Assembly (NCBI RefSeq): GCF_009377175.1
Contig: NZ_VJZD01000001.1
Location: forward strand, 93,213-157,212
DNA: 64,000 nucleotides
Direction of reading: 5' to 3'
Source: Streptomyces adustus
Lineage (GTDB): Bacteria > Actinomycetota > Actinomycetes > Streptomycetales > Streptomycetaceae
The notes under the pieces were generated by a model, which was not told the DNA's origin, did no database searches, and saw only the letters and a list, made by a program, of their open reading frames with translations. This document shows, piece after piece, positions 27,125 through 35,104 of this stretch (position 1 is the stretch's first letter; every line of letters begins with the position of its first letter). Made by a program: the position numbers and the translations under genes.

Positions 27125-27278
27125 GGTCGGCGCCCGCTCCGGACCCGCGGGTCCTCCAGGTCTTGTCGCGGGGGCGGTTCCTGTCGCCGGGCCGGCCGGC
27201 CGCGATCGCCGCCGGGCGCAGGCCCTCGCGGGTGGCTTCTGCCGGATGGGGCTCGTCGTCGACGATCGACACACGCAT
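27117..27278 (-). pseudogene. Response-regulator remnant with large in-frame internal deletion (CutR-like)
   Basis: A 53-codon ORF starting MRVSIVDDEPHPAEATREGL, the first strand and acidic pocket of an OmpR-type receiver. After residue 33 the sequence jumps to TWRTRGSGAGADRG and stops. The phospho-acceptor Asp, the rest of the receiver and all of the winged-helix domain are absent, so about 170 codons are missing compared with a normal 220-230 residue regulator. The reading frame and the overlap with the kinase start (GTGGATAG) are kept. Confidence 0.8.
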
Positions 27279-27430
27279 GCGATCGATGCTACGAACCGGC
27301 GCATATCGTCGGCATATCGAAAACCGGATACGCCCCGGCAACACCATGTCCGTTTGACTGGCAACATGACTCGCACCCCGCCGCCACCAGCACGAACAGT
27401 GACCCCGCATGCGCGCAACGAGGACAGCCG

Positions 27431-28510
27431 ATGACCCAGGTCGGTACGGCGGAGACCGGGCAGGGCGACACCGGTCCCCAGGATGCCCGCCCAGGCGCGC
27501 TGCGCGCGGTCGTCCGTCGGGCAATACGAGCCGGCTCCCGGCCGGGGCCCTGGAAGCACGGGCCGGTGCTCGCGGCGCTGGCGGTCCTGCTCGCCCTGTT
27601 CATGCTGCTGCACGCGAGGATCCCGAACCGGATCGGCAACCTCGGCAGCCTGGCCGAGACCTTCCTGCCGTGGTTCGGCCTGTTCATCCCGGTGCTGCTG
27701 GCCGCGGCACTGTGGCGCCGCTCCGCCTCCGCGACCGCCGCGCTGCTGCTGCCGGTCGTGGTGTGGGGGAGCCTCTTCGGTGGGCTGCTCGGCGACAAGT
27801 CCCACCCGGGCCGCGACCTCACCCTGGTCAGTCACAACGTAGACGCCGACAACCCCGACCCGGCCCGCACCGCGCGTGACCTGGCCGCCTCCGGGGCGGA
27901 TCTGCTGGCCCTGGAAGAGATCACCGCGCAGGCGCAGCCGCTGTACGAGAAGGCGCTGGCGAAGGCGTACCCGTACCACACGGTGCTGGGCACGGTCGGG
28001 CTGTGGAGCAGGCTGCCGCTGTCGGACACGCGACCGGTCGACACCAGGCAGGACGTCGGGCCGCTGGGGGACGCCAAACCGGCCGACGAGAAGATGTCGT
28101 ACAACCGGGCACTGCGCACCACGGTGGCCACGGACCACGGGCCGCTGGTCGTCTTCGTGGCCCACCTGGGATCGGTACGCGTGTCGCCAGCGAACGGCTT
28201 CTGGACGGAGAGCCGGGACAGAAACGCGCGGGCGCTCGCCGAGGCCATAGCCGCCGAGCACGACAAGCGGGTGGTACTGCTCGGTGACCTGAACGGCACC
28301 ACGGACGACCGTGCGTTCGCCGGCCTCACCTCGCAGCTGCGCTCGGTCCAGGAGGCGGCCGGGGACGGCTTCGGCTTCAGCTGGCCGGCGGCGTTCCCGA
28401 TCGCGCGGATCGACCAGATCCTGGTGCGCGGCGTGCAGCCGGACAGCTCGTGGGTGCTGCCGGCCACCGGCAGCGACCACCTGCCGGTGGCGGCCGGCAT
28501 CAGCTGGTAG
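27431..28510 (+). CDS. VanJ-like membrane endonuclease/exonuclease/phosphatase-family protein
   Basis: 359 residues. Three membrane helices (about 38-56, 70-86, 88-115) precede an EEP-fold domain: SHNVDADNPD, LALEEITAQ (catalytic Glu), VVFVAHLGSV, LLGDLNGTTDD and GSDHLPVAA (the C-terminal D-H-L pair). Streptomyces VanJ, a teicoplanin-resistance protein, has the same layout, with the EEP domain outside the membrane acting on lipid-linked phosphates. The gene is divergent from the kinase operon and may once have been its target. The substrate is inferred. Confidence 0.85.
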   Translation: MTQVGTAETGQGDTGPQDARPGALRAVVRRAIRAGSRPGPWKHGPVLAALAVLLALFMLLHARIPNRIGNLGSLAETFLPWFGLFIPVLLAAALWRRSASATAALLLPVVVWGSLFGGLLGDKSHPGRDLTLVSHNVDADNPDPARTARDLAASGADLLALEEITAQAQPLYEKALAKAYPYHTVLGTVGLWSRLPLSDTRPVDTRQDVGPLGDAKPADEKMSYNRALRTTVATDHGPLVVFVAHLGSVRVSPANGFWTESRDRNARALAEAIAAEHDKRVVLLGDLNGTTDDRAFAGLTSQLRSVQEAAGDGFGFSWPAAFPIARIDQILVRGVQPDSSWVLPATGSDHLPVAAGISW

Positions 28511-28571
28511 ACACCGCAGGGGCCGTGTTCCTGGATAGGCTGCCGATCGGGTTTCCGACAGGGGGGCAGCG

Positions 28572-29636
28572 GTGATCGGGAGCGGGGACGCGGTCCGTGA
28601 GATAGCGGTGCCACCGAGTCTGGGTGCGGTCGCCGATCTGGCGCCGGTGCGCGATCGGGACCGGCCCGTGTGGCTGGCTCTGGGCGAGGACGGCACGATC
28701 GGCCGGTGGGACATGGCAGCCGGGGTTCACGAGGCCCTCGGGACCACCGTCGTTTCCCCGGAGTCCGACCGTGAGCCGGGGAACGGCCGTCGGCCGCGCA
28801 GGCGCCTGCATGCTTCCCACGACGGCAGGTTCGCCGCCGTGGTCAACGACTACGGGCGGTTCGGGGAGGTGATCGACCTGCGGACCGGCAAGGTCACGCT
28901 GACCCTGGACAACCAGGGTGGTCACGAGGAGACCGTGCCGTTCTCGCTGGAGTTCGCGCGGAGCCGGGGGCGTTGCGTCGTGATCCACCGCACGGCCTGG
29001 AACCGTCTGGATGTCTCGGACGCGCAGACGGGAGCACTGCTGACCGAGCGGTCGCTCTCCGCGCCTGCTGACGAGGACGCCGCGGTGGAGCATCGCCTCG
29101 ACTACTTCCACGGTGCGCTGCGGGTGAGCCCCGACGGGAAACGGGTCCTGGACGACGGCTGGGTGTGGCATCCGGTCGGGTTCCCCTCGGTGTGGGATCT
29201 CGGCCGATGGATCGAGGTCGACGTCTGGGAGTCCGAGGACGGTCCGAGCCGGGTCGATGTGTGCGGCCGGGAGTACTACTGGGATCACTCGATGACCTGG
29301 ATCGATTCGGTCCGGGTCGCCGTCGAGGGCATCGGCGACGACGCCGATGCCATGCGGCCCGGGGCGCGGATCTTCGATACGACTCGGACCTTCGAGGGCG
29401 ACCTGTGGCGTTTGCCGACTGCGGTGCAACTCCTTGCGTTCGAAGGTCCGACCGGGCGTTTCTTCAGCGACGGCACCTGCCTGTTCAGTTGTGACGAGAC
29501 GGAGCTGTCGATCTGGGATCCGGTCGAGGGGAAGCTCAAGGGCGTCGTCCCCGGCTTCTCCCCCACGCATCATCACCGGTCCGCCCAACAGCTCGTGCGG
29601 GTGGTGGGTGACGTGGCGCGCGTATGGAGCGGCTGA
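28572..29636 (+). CDS. Beta-propeller-like (WD40-type) hypothetical protein
   Basis: 354 residues from a GTG with AGGGGGG upstream. Repeated blade-like patterns end in Trp-Asp or similar (DGTIGRWDMAAG, GEVIDLRTGKVTLTLD, LDVSDAQTGALLTER, ELSIWDPVEGKLKG, VARVWSG), consistent with a six- or seven-bladed WD40-like propeller. No signal peptide, no catalytic motif. Possibly a protein-interaction scaffold. It stands alone, 61 bases after the VanJ-like gene and on the same strand. Confidence 0.7.
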   Translation: MIGSGDAVREIAVPPSLGAVADLAPVRDRDRPVWLALGEDGTIGRWDMAAGVHEALGTTVVSPESDREPGNGRRPRRRLHASHDGRFAAVVNDYGRFGEVIDLRTGKVTLTLDNQGGHEETVPFSLEFARSRGRCVVIHRTAWNRLDVSDAQTGALLTERSLSAPADEDAAVEHRLDYFHGALRVSPDGKRVLDDGWVWHPVGFPSVWDLGRWIEVDVWESEDGPSRVDVCGREYYWDHSMTWIDSVRVAVEGIGDDADAMRPGARIFDTTRTFEGDLWRLPTAVQLLAFEGPTGRFFSDGTCLFSCDETELSIWDPVEGKLKGVVPGFSPTHHHRSAQQLVRVVGDVARVWSG

Positions 29637-29688
29637 CCGGCCGCGCCGACCGGGCGACGGCCGGTTGCCCGGTCGCTTTCGGTTGCGG

Positions 29689-30810
29689 TCAACCTGGCTG
29701 GAAGAACGCGAGTATGTGCCGGGCGGCGTCCGGCGATGCCAGGAGTTCCTTTATGCGCGCGGATTGCCGGCCGGCCGCGCTGGTGCGTTCAAACATCTCG
29801 CGTTCGTATTCCTCGACGGCGGCGGGAATGCCGTCCGGGCACGCGGCCAGCGCGAGACCCAGCAGGACACCGTCGAGCAGCGCCATGTTGGCACCCTGGC
29901 CCACCGGCGGCATCAGGTGCGCGGCGTCGCCGACCAGTGTGACGCCTGGTGTCGACGGCCAGGTCAGGCCGACCGGGAGCGTGGTGATCGACCGCGGCAG
30001 GATCGTGTCGTCGCAGGCTGCGATCAGTGCGGTGAACCGTGGGTCCCAACCGGCGAAGAGGTCGATCAGCCGCGCCCGGGCGGCGGCCGGGTCGCCGAAC
30101 GGGATCCCGCTGGTGGCGAACCAGTCCTCGGCGGTGTTGTAGAAGCTCAGGCCGACCCGTACGCAGCCGTCGCCGTTGCGCTGGGCCGCCAGGGACTGCC
30201 CGGCGCCGAGTACCCAGTAGTTGCCGCGCCCGACCATCGCCGCGAGGTCGGGATGGGTGCGGTCGATGTCGGGGATGACGAGTTCGACGACGTTCTGGCC
30301 AATGTGGGTCGGCCGGGCGTCGGTGAGCTGCGCGCGGACCCGGGAGTTCGCGCCGTCGGCGCCGACCAGCAGGTCGTACGGCGCGCAGCTGCCGTCGGCG
30401 AAGTACAGCAGGCCGTCGTCGGCGGATTCGACCGCGCACCCCCAGCGCACCGTGTGTCCGGGCAGGGAGTCCAGCAGCAGGTCGCGCAGATCGGCGCGGT
30501 CCACCTCGGGCCGTTCGAGCGGGGCGTCGTCGGGCGTGTCCTCCTGGAGCAGCAGGGTGCCGTCCGGCTGGAGAAGACGCATGTCCTGCCCCGCACGCCG
30601 GGCGATCGCGTGGAACTGCTCGATCAGACCGGCCTCGCGCAGCGCTCGCTGCCCGGTCCCGGAGTGAAGGTCGAGCATGCCGCCCTGCCCGCGTGCGTCG
30701 CGCGAGGAATCACGTTCGTACACGACCGCGTCGATGCCGTTCACGTGCAGCATCCGGGCCAGGGCCAGACCGCCCAAGCCGGCTCCGACGATGGTGACTG
30801 GCCGATTCAC
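29689..30810 (-). CDS. FAD-dependent monooxygenase (PHBH/TetX type)
   Basis: 373 residues from a GTG at 30810. FAD-binding marks are GAGLGGLALARML near the start, the DG-type DLLVGADGANSRVR at about 150, and GDAAHLMPPVGQGANMALLDG at about 285. The general layout is that of TetX-like aromatic hydroxylases. Its start overlaps the stop of the Clp-N gene by three bases (GTGA), so the two are translationally coupled. Substrate unknown. Confidence 0.92.
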   Translation of the reverse strand: MNRPVTIVGAGLGGLALARMLHVNGIDAVVYERDSSRDARGQGGMLDLHSGTGQRALREAGLIEQFHAIARRAGQDMRLLQPDGTLLLQEDTPDDAPLERPEVDRADLRDLLLDSLPGHTVRWGCAVESADDGLLYFADGSCAPYDLLVGADGANSRVRAQLTDARPTHIGQNVVELVIPDIDRTHPDLAAMVGRGNYWVLGAGQSLAAQRNGDGCVRVGLSFYNTAEDWFATSGIPFGDPAAARARLIDLFAGWDPRFTALIAACDDTILPRSITTLPVGLTWPSTPGVTLVGDAAHLMPPVGQGANMALLDGVLLGLALAACPDGIPAAVEEYEREMFERTSAAGRQSARIKELLASPDAARHILAFFQPG

Positions 30811-31790
30811 CGGCGGAACCGGGGCGCGAGCACCGTACGCACGGCCTTGGTCACCTTGCTCGGGGTGGACCCGTCCTCGTCCTCGTCTTGGTCCTCGGGT
30901 TCCGGTTCGAGCATGCGCTGGATCTGCGACAGCAGTTGGTTGGTCGTCCGCCAGAGCGGGACGAGCAGGCCGGCGACCGGTCCGACGCCCTGGACCGGGC
31001 CGCCGGACAGCTCGGTGACCTTCCGGGCGATCGTGACCGTTGCCGGATCCCGAAGGATCAGATGCACCTCGTCGTCGACCAGCCGGATCTCCATCCTGCG
31101 CGCGGCGGCTTCCTCCGGGTTCGCGTCCGTGGTCGTCTCCGGATCCAGCTCGTCGATCTTGGCGGCGACCGCGTCCGGGTCGACCCCGAGTTCGCGCAGC
31201 ACCCTGGCCGCCATGCTGTTCTCGGTCCGCAGCATCGCCTCCAGCAGGTGATGGCTGCCGACCGGTGCGCCACCGGCCAGCGCGCTCGCGGTGGCGACGG
31301 CGTCCTCGGTGGCAGGTGTGCCGGCCGGCCATGGGCCTGCCGCGACCTCTTGCGAGCCCCCCAGTTCCGCCAGCACCGCGGCCCGGATCCTGCCGATCGG
31401 ATCGATCCGCTCGGCGAGCACCTTCGCGCCGACGCCCTCGCCTTCCCTGACGAGGGCGAGCAGGACGTGTTCCGTGCCGATCGAGGTGTGGTGCAGCTGC
31501 TGCGCCTCGCGCAGCGCGAGATCCAGCGTCTTCTTCGCGCCCGGCGCGAACGGGATGTGGCCGCTCAGCTCGTGTGTGCCGGGCTTGACCAGCGCGGCGA
31601 TGTCGGCCTGTGCCGTCTCCTTGTCGTACCCGAGCTGGTGCAGCACCTTCGCCGCCAGGCCGTCCGGTACGTCGAGCAGCCCCAACAGGATGTGCTCCGT
31701 GTCGATGTGGCTGTGCTTGAGCCGCCTCGCCTCCTCCTGAGCCGTGACGACCACCTTGCGAGCTTTCACCGTGAACCGTTCGAATGACAT
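30807..31790 (-). CDS. Clp N-domain protein without an AAA+ module
   Basis: 327 residues. Residues 1-150 hold a double Clp-N repeat (FTVKARKVVVTAQEEAR with HIDTEHILLGLLD, and KKTLDLALREAQQLHHTSIGTEHVLLALV) of the ClpC type, followed by a third, more divergent Clp-N-like unit (DAVATASALAGGAPVGSHHLLEAML). There is no Walker motif, so it cannot act as an unfoldase; it is likely an adaptor or decoy that binds ClpC substrates or adaptors. The C-terminus has an acidic stretch (EPEPEDQDEDEDG). It is coupled to the FAD monooxygenase and faces a HTH gene across a perfect inverted repeat. Confidence 0.9.
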   Translation of the reverse strand: MSFERFTVKARKVVVTAQEEARRLKHSHIDTEHILLGLLDVPDGLAAKVLHQLGYDKETAQADIAALVKPGTHELSGHIPFAPGAKKTLDLALREAQQLHHTSIGTEHVLLALVREGEGVGAKVLAERIDPIGRIRAAVLAELGGSQEVAAGPWPAGTPATEDAVATASALAGGAPVGSHHLLEAMLRTENSMAARVLRELGVDPDAVAAKIDELDPETTTDANPEEAAARRMEIRLVDDEVHLILRDPATVTIARKVTELSGGPVQGVGPVAGLLVPLWRTTNQLLSQIQRMLEPEPEDQDEDEDGSTPSKVTKAVRTVLAPRFRR

Positions 31791-31805
31791 GCTTCCATGG
31801 TCCCA

Positions 31806-31835
31806 ACCCTGTCAATACACTGCTATTGACAGGGT
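31806..31835. promoter_or_regulatory. Perfect 12-bp inverted repeat, shared divergent operator
   Basis: Arms ACCCTGTCAATA (31806-31817) and TATTGACAGGGT (31824-31835) are exact reverse complements around a six-base spacer. The site lies in the 68-base gap between the Clp-N gene (start 31790) and the HTH gene (start 31859). Each arm contains a TTGACA on one strand. The HTH protein is the natural candidate to bind it and shut both promoters, as HspR does at HAIR sites, though the sequence is not a HAIR element. Confidence 0.75.
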
Positions 31836-31858
31836 CACCATGGTGAAAGGAGGGTGCG

Positions 31859-32218
31859 ATGGAGACACCGTCGGACTGGGAGGACCGGCTCGCGCGCTGG
31901 CAGAACGAGCTGGAGCTGTTCGAGCAGCTGGACGAGACCCCCTGGGTCACGCTGGCCAGGGCCGAGGCCGAGACCGGTGTCTCCCGCTCGGCGCTACGGG
32001 CCTGGTACCGCAACGGCGAGATCCGGTCCCGGCTGGTGGACGGCCCGAACGGACCACAGCGCCTGGTCCAGCTGGCCGCGGTGATCGAGCGCGCCGCCGC
32101 GTCACCGCGCATCCAGCGCAGGGCGGAACGGGAAGTCAGCCTGGAAGCCCAGGTCACCCTGCTACGGCACCGGGTCGACCAGCTCGAACTCCGGCTGGCC
32201 GCGCTGGAGCGGAAGTGA
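31859..32218 (+). CDS. MerR/HTH-like DNA-binding protein with coiled coil
   Basis: 119 residues behind an AAAGGAGGG ribosome site. The middle part (WVTLARAEAETGVSRSALRA, then WYRNGEIRSRLVDGPNGPQR) is a winged HTH of the MerR/excisionase type, and the C-terminal 30 residues form a coiled coil (LEAQVTLLRHRVDQLELRLA) suited to dimerisation. It is divergent from the Clp-N operon and probably controls it and itself through the inverted repeat between them. Confidence 0.8.
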   Translation: METPSDWEDRLARWQNELELFEQLDETPWVTLARAEAETGVSRSALRAWYRNGEIRSRLVDGPNGPQRLVQLAAVIERAAASPRIQRRAEREVSLEAQVTLLRHRVDQLELRLAALERK

Positions 32219-32285
32219 CCGGCGGCCGCCTGCCGACGGAACACGGCCGACGCACGCGACCTCACCCCGTACACACGAAGGAGAG

Positions 32286-32473
32286 CACGGTTACGTCCAT
32301 GCCGGCGCCACCGGTGCCATTGCGGACAGCGCCGGCGGTTACGCGGCCCTCACGCTGTTCGACCAGGACTCCGATGTGCTCACCGCGAGTACAAGATCAA
32401 TCTCCTCGCGCCCGCCGCAGGTGACCGTCTCGAAGCGATCGGGACGATCCGCCTGGACAGGGCGCCCGAGTGA
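32286..32473 (+). pseudogene. PaaI-family hotdog thioesterase remnant
   Basis: The first frame reads HGYVHAGATGAIADSAGGYA, the central hotdog helix with its catalytic region, then LTLFDQDSDVLT. A single-base loss near 32387 shifts the frame, after which EYKINLLAPAAGDRLEAIG continues the same fold until a stop at 32471. The N-terminal third and the last strand are missing. A truncated, frameshifted relic. Confidence 0.7.
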
Positions 32474-32572
32474 GGACGCGGTTGCCGCAGCCGTCTTTGG
32501 CGGTGATTCACCCGTACCGGGGAGGGAACCCGGCTTGGGTCGCCTGAGCAGGACGGGAAGTGAGGACGGCTC

Positions 32573-32800
32573 GTGGGGTACGAGTTGCGCGCGCAGTACG
32601 CGGAGGGTGCCTCGCCGAGCTCCGCCGGGCCCCTTCTCGAAATCTGGCACATGACGGAGGAGGGCGAGACCCAGGCTCTGTGCGGGCGGCGGCTCGATCC
32701 GGCCGCGTGGACCCAGCCGTCCACGGCCTGGGGCACGCCCGCGGCCGATCCCTTCTGCCGCGAGTGCGGGGTGCGCTATCTGCGCATGGGCGTCGGCTGA
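32573..32800 (+). CDS. Small Cys-containing hypothetical protein
   Basis: 75 residues from a GTG: MGYELRAQYAEG, LLEIWHMTEEGETQALCGRR, then DPFCRECGVRYLR. One Cys in ALCGRR and two in CREC suggest a zinc-binding site. It resembles small Streptomyces proteins with no assigned function. It survives intact between two pseudogenes. Confidence 0.6.
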   Translation: MGYELRAQYAEGASPSSAGPLLEIWHMTEEGETQALCGRRLDPAAWTQPSTAWGTPAADPFCRECGVRYLRMGVG

Positions 32801-33146
32801 CGTTCGTGCCCTGGTCCTGCCCGGCGGCGTCGCCAACCCCGGCAACCTGCGCATGAACGACGCGGCGGTGGCCTTCGTGACGGGTTTCTTCGAAGCGGGA
32901 CTGCCGGTCTCGGCGATCTGCCACCCACCGTGGCCCCTGGTCGAGGCGGATGTGCTGCGGGGGCGCACTCTGACGTCCTGGCCGAGGCTGCGTACCGACA
33001 TCCGCAACGCCGGCGGCACCCATTACGACGAGGAGGTGCACGTCTGCGACGCGGGTTCCAGCACACTGATCACGAGCCGCGAGCCGGCCGATCTTCCCGC
33101 GTTCTGCCGGGCGTTCGTCACCGAGTTCGCCAAGGCCGAGAGCGGG
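32796..33146 (+). pseudogene. DJ-1/PfpI-family remnant lacking its N-terminus
   Basis: The frame opening at 32796 reads ADVRALVLPGGVANP, FVTGFFEAGLPVSAICHPPW (the nucleophile-elbow Cys in AICHPP), VLRGRTLTSWPRLRTDIRN and EPADLPAFCRAFVTEFAKAE, which is the C-terminal two thirds of a PfpI protease-like protein. The first 60 or so residues and a start codon are absent; the preceding intact small gene ends inside it. The frame then runs on into unrelated DNA. A 5'-truncated relic. Confidence 0.7.
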
Positions 33147-33451
33147 ACTTCCTGGCCCAGGCGCTGGACGCGGTCGGTCGGTCGGTCCGGGCGAGCACGA
33201 TGGATCGTGGAAGTACTCGCCCGCGGACGGGTCGTCGCAGCACCCGCCCGCACCCGCGTCCACCCACTGCTCGGTCCGCTCTGTGGACTTACGCAGCGTG
33301 TTCCTATGGAGCGCCGCTCGGCACCTGTCCGGCGCGTTCATCGGGCCACCGCGTGCGCGCCATGTCCTTCCGGATTTCGGGACGGGAGCACATGCGGGTC
33401 TCCTCCAGCGCGTCACGACTGGACGCGGACTTCCTGCGGCGCGACAGGATG
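33147..33451. other. Intergenic stretch without a recognisable gene
   Basis: About 300 bases between the DJ-1 relic and the convergent SRPBCC gene. Open frames lack coding bias and no domain, hairpin or repeat stands out. Probably debris from the same deletion events. Confidence 0.35.
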
Positions 33452-33982
33452 TCAGGCGGTCCCCTCGGCCAGCGCCTTGATGCCGCGAAGGGTGGCTTCC
33501 ATCCCGGCGCGCAACTCCTGGAGCCGGAAGGCGACGAACTCCTCCTCGCGGTCCGGCCAGCGCTCCAGGGCCAGCGTCAGTCCGCTGCGGCCCGGCCCGA
33601 TGCGGACCGACTGCCGCAGTCGGCTGCCCCCGCCCTCGGCGTCGAGTTCGTAACGCCAGTTCGCCATGGCGTTCGCCGGATCCAGTGTCGGTTCCCCATA
33701 GCGGCCGTCCGCATCCGTGACGGCCCAGGCGAACACATGCGGTTCGTCCAGCTCGACCACATGCGAGACGGTCCGCCATTCGCCGAGCTGCCGGTGATGG
33801 TTGTAGCCCTCGAAGCACGCACCCGCCGAGGGCCCGTCCGCGCCGTCGAGCCATGCGACACGCTGTAGTTCAGGGCTGAGCCGGGCGGGCAGACCGATGT
33901 CGGTCACCAGTTCCCAGACTCGCGGTACAGCCGCAGCGACATGAACATCACAGTGCACACTCGGACCATCAGCGAATCGCAC
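33452..33982 (-). CDS. SRPBCC-family protein
   Basis: 176 residues from a GTG at 33982 with GAGGGGG five bases upstream. The pattern VHVAAAVPRVWELVTDIGLP, LQRVAWLDG, GACFEGYNH and the C-terminal helix FRLQELRAGMEATLRGIKAL is that of a START/Bet v1-like polyketide-cyclase fold, which binds a hydrophobic ligand in a deep cavity. Function unassigned. A longer ORF upstream is Arg-rich and not conserved. Confidence 0.85.
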   Translation of the reverse strand: MRFADGPSVHCDVHVAAAVPRVWELVTDIGLPARLSPELQRVAWLDGADGPSAGACFEGYNHHRQLGEWRTVSHVVELDEPHVFAWAVTDADGRYGEPTLDPANAMANWRYELDAEGGGSRLRQSVRIGPGRSGLTLALERWPDREEEFVAFRLQELRAGMEATLRGIKALAEGTA

Positions 33983-34214
33983 AACGCCCCCTCGATGCCG
34001 GTTTCCCTGATCATCCACGGCCTTGATCCACGTGAGCAACAGTCCCTGACACGCCGGTCGGTGATGTCGGACACGGGGACGACCAGCCCGCCGCGTCCGG
34101 GCGGCGGAGGCCGCAGCAGGCAGAGGCCCGCGCCGCATTGAATCCCTTCAACACGCAAGATAAATTCCTTACTTGCTGAGCCATTGCGGTCCGCGGACGC
34201 AGGGAGGCACGTAC

Positions 34215-34538
34215 GTGAGTGGACACCACGACGAAGGCCACACCATCGCGGGATGGACCGGTTTCACGGTCGCCACGATCGGGGCACTGGCCCTCGGCAT
34301 GGGCATCGTCAGCTGGCGCCCGGGCGTCTGGGTCGGGCTCGCCGTGCTGGTGACGGCCGTTCTGATCACATGGGCCCTGCATCTGGCGGGCTGGGGCAAG
34401 CCGCCCGTACCGCGCAGCGTCGACCAGCGGCGGCTCTCGGCGCGGGACCACTCCGTGCGTGACGGGCACGCGAACTGCCTCGGGTGCCGGCTGGCAGGGC
34501 GCCACGGCGGCCGGGCCCGTACGACCCAGGCGCCCTGA
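34215..34538 (+). CDS. HGxxPAAW-like membrane protein
   Basis: 107 residues from a GTG behind GGAGG. It starts SGHHDEGHTIAGWTG, a variant of the HGHTPAAW motif that names the family, followed by two membrane helices (TGFTVATIGALALGMGIVSW and GVWVGLAVLVTAVLITWALH). The C-terminal 35 residues are polar with a CLGCRLAG Cys pair, which is longer than usual for the family. Function unknown. Confidence 0.75.
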   Translation: MSGHHDEGHTIAGWTGFTVATIGALALGMGIVSWRPGVWVGLAVLVTAVLITWALHLAGWGKPPVPRSVDQRRLSARDHSVRDGHANCLGCRLAGRHGGRARTTQAP

Positions 34539-34601
34539 CGGTCGGCCGAAGGGTCGTAGGACCGGAACGAGCGTGGCGACGGCGGTCGCCCCCTCGACGG
34601 A

Positions 34602-35003
34602 TCAGCCGTGAAGCTCCTGATCCAGGCCAGGGCGCCGGGTCAGCGCCAGCACGCTCAGGCCGAACATCAGGACCCCCAGGGGGAGATGGACCGACGGGAT
34701 GTGCGCGATGCCGAGCACGACCTGGATCGAGGCCAGTACGAGGAACCCCGACGCGTGCCAGACCGGCCGGGGCGAGCCGCCGCCCGGCTTCCACGCCAGC
34801 ACCGCCGCGAGCACGTACAGCATCGACGCCCCGTACATCACCCGGGCTCCGACACTGTGCAACGTCTCTCCGTAGGAAGCGGTCAGCAACAGGCCCGCGG
34901 AGACCGCCTGGAGAAAGATGGTCAGGGTCTGGAGGAGGATGGCGATCCGCAGGAACGAGGAGCCCCGTCGTGCGCTCGCCGTCCTCGTCATCTCGATGGT
35001 CAT
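34602..35003 (-). CDS. Four-helix integral membrane protein
   Basis: 133 residues with four hydrophobic helices (about 20-42, 54-72, 82-100, 103-120) and few charged loops. No family motif recognised. It is divergent from the ECF41-type sigma factor gene with 101 bases between; ECF41 factors usually control an adjacent small oxidoreductase or membrane (DoxX-like) gene, so it may be the target. Confidence 0.65.
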   Translation of the reverse strand: MTIEMTRTASARRGSSFLRIAILLQTLTIFLQAVSAGLLLTASYGETLHSVGARVMYGASMLYVLAAVLAWKPGGGSPRPVWHASGFLVLASIQVVLGIAHIPSVHLPLGVLMFGLSVLALTRRPGLDQELHG

Positions 35004-35104
35004 GTCGCAGTCCCCTTTTCCGCCCTCGGGCGACAGATCGATAAGGTCTCACCAGTCCGACGACGCAGGCGGACGAAAGGTAAGGCGAGGGGGCGACCGG
35101 AAGC

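Noticed and set aside
26054..28714. A single 886-codon ORF including the histidine kinase
   Set aside because: The part before codon GTG 27124 is antisense to the VanJ-like gene and lacks domains; the kinase starts at the overlap with the regulator remnant.
29689..32274. A single 861-codon ORF including the FAD monooxygenase
   Set aside because: The upstream part is a shadow of the Clp-N gene in another frame; the monooxygenase starts at GTG 30810.
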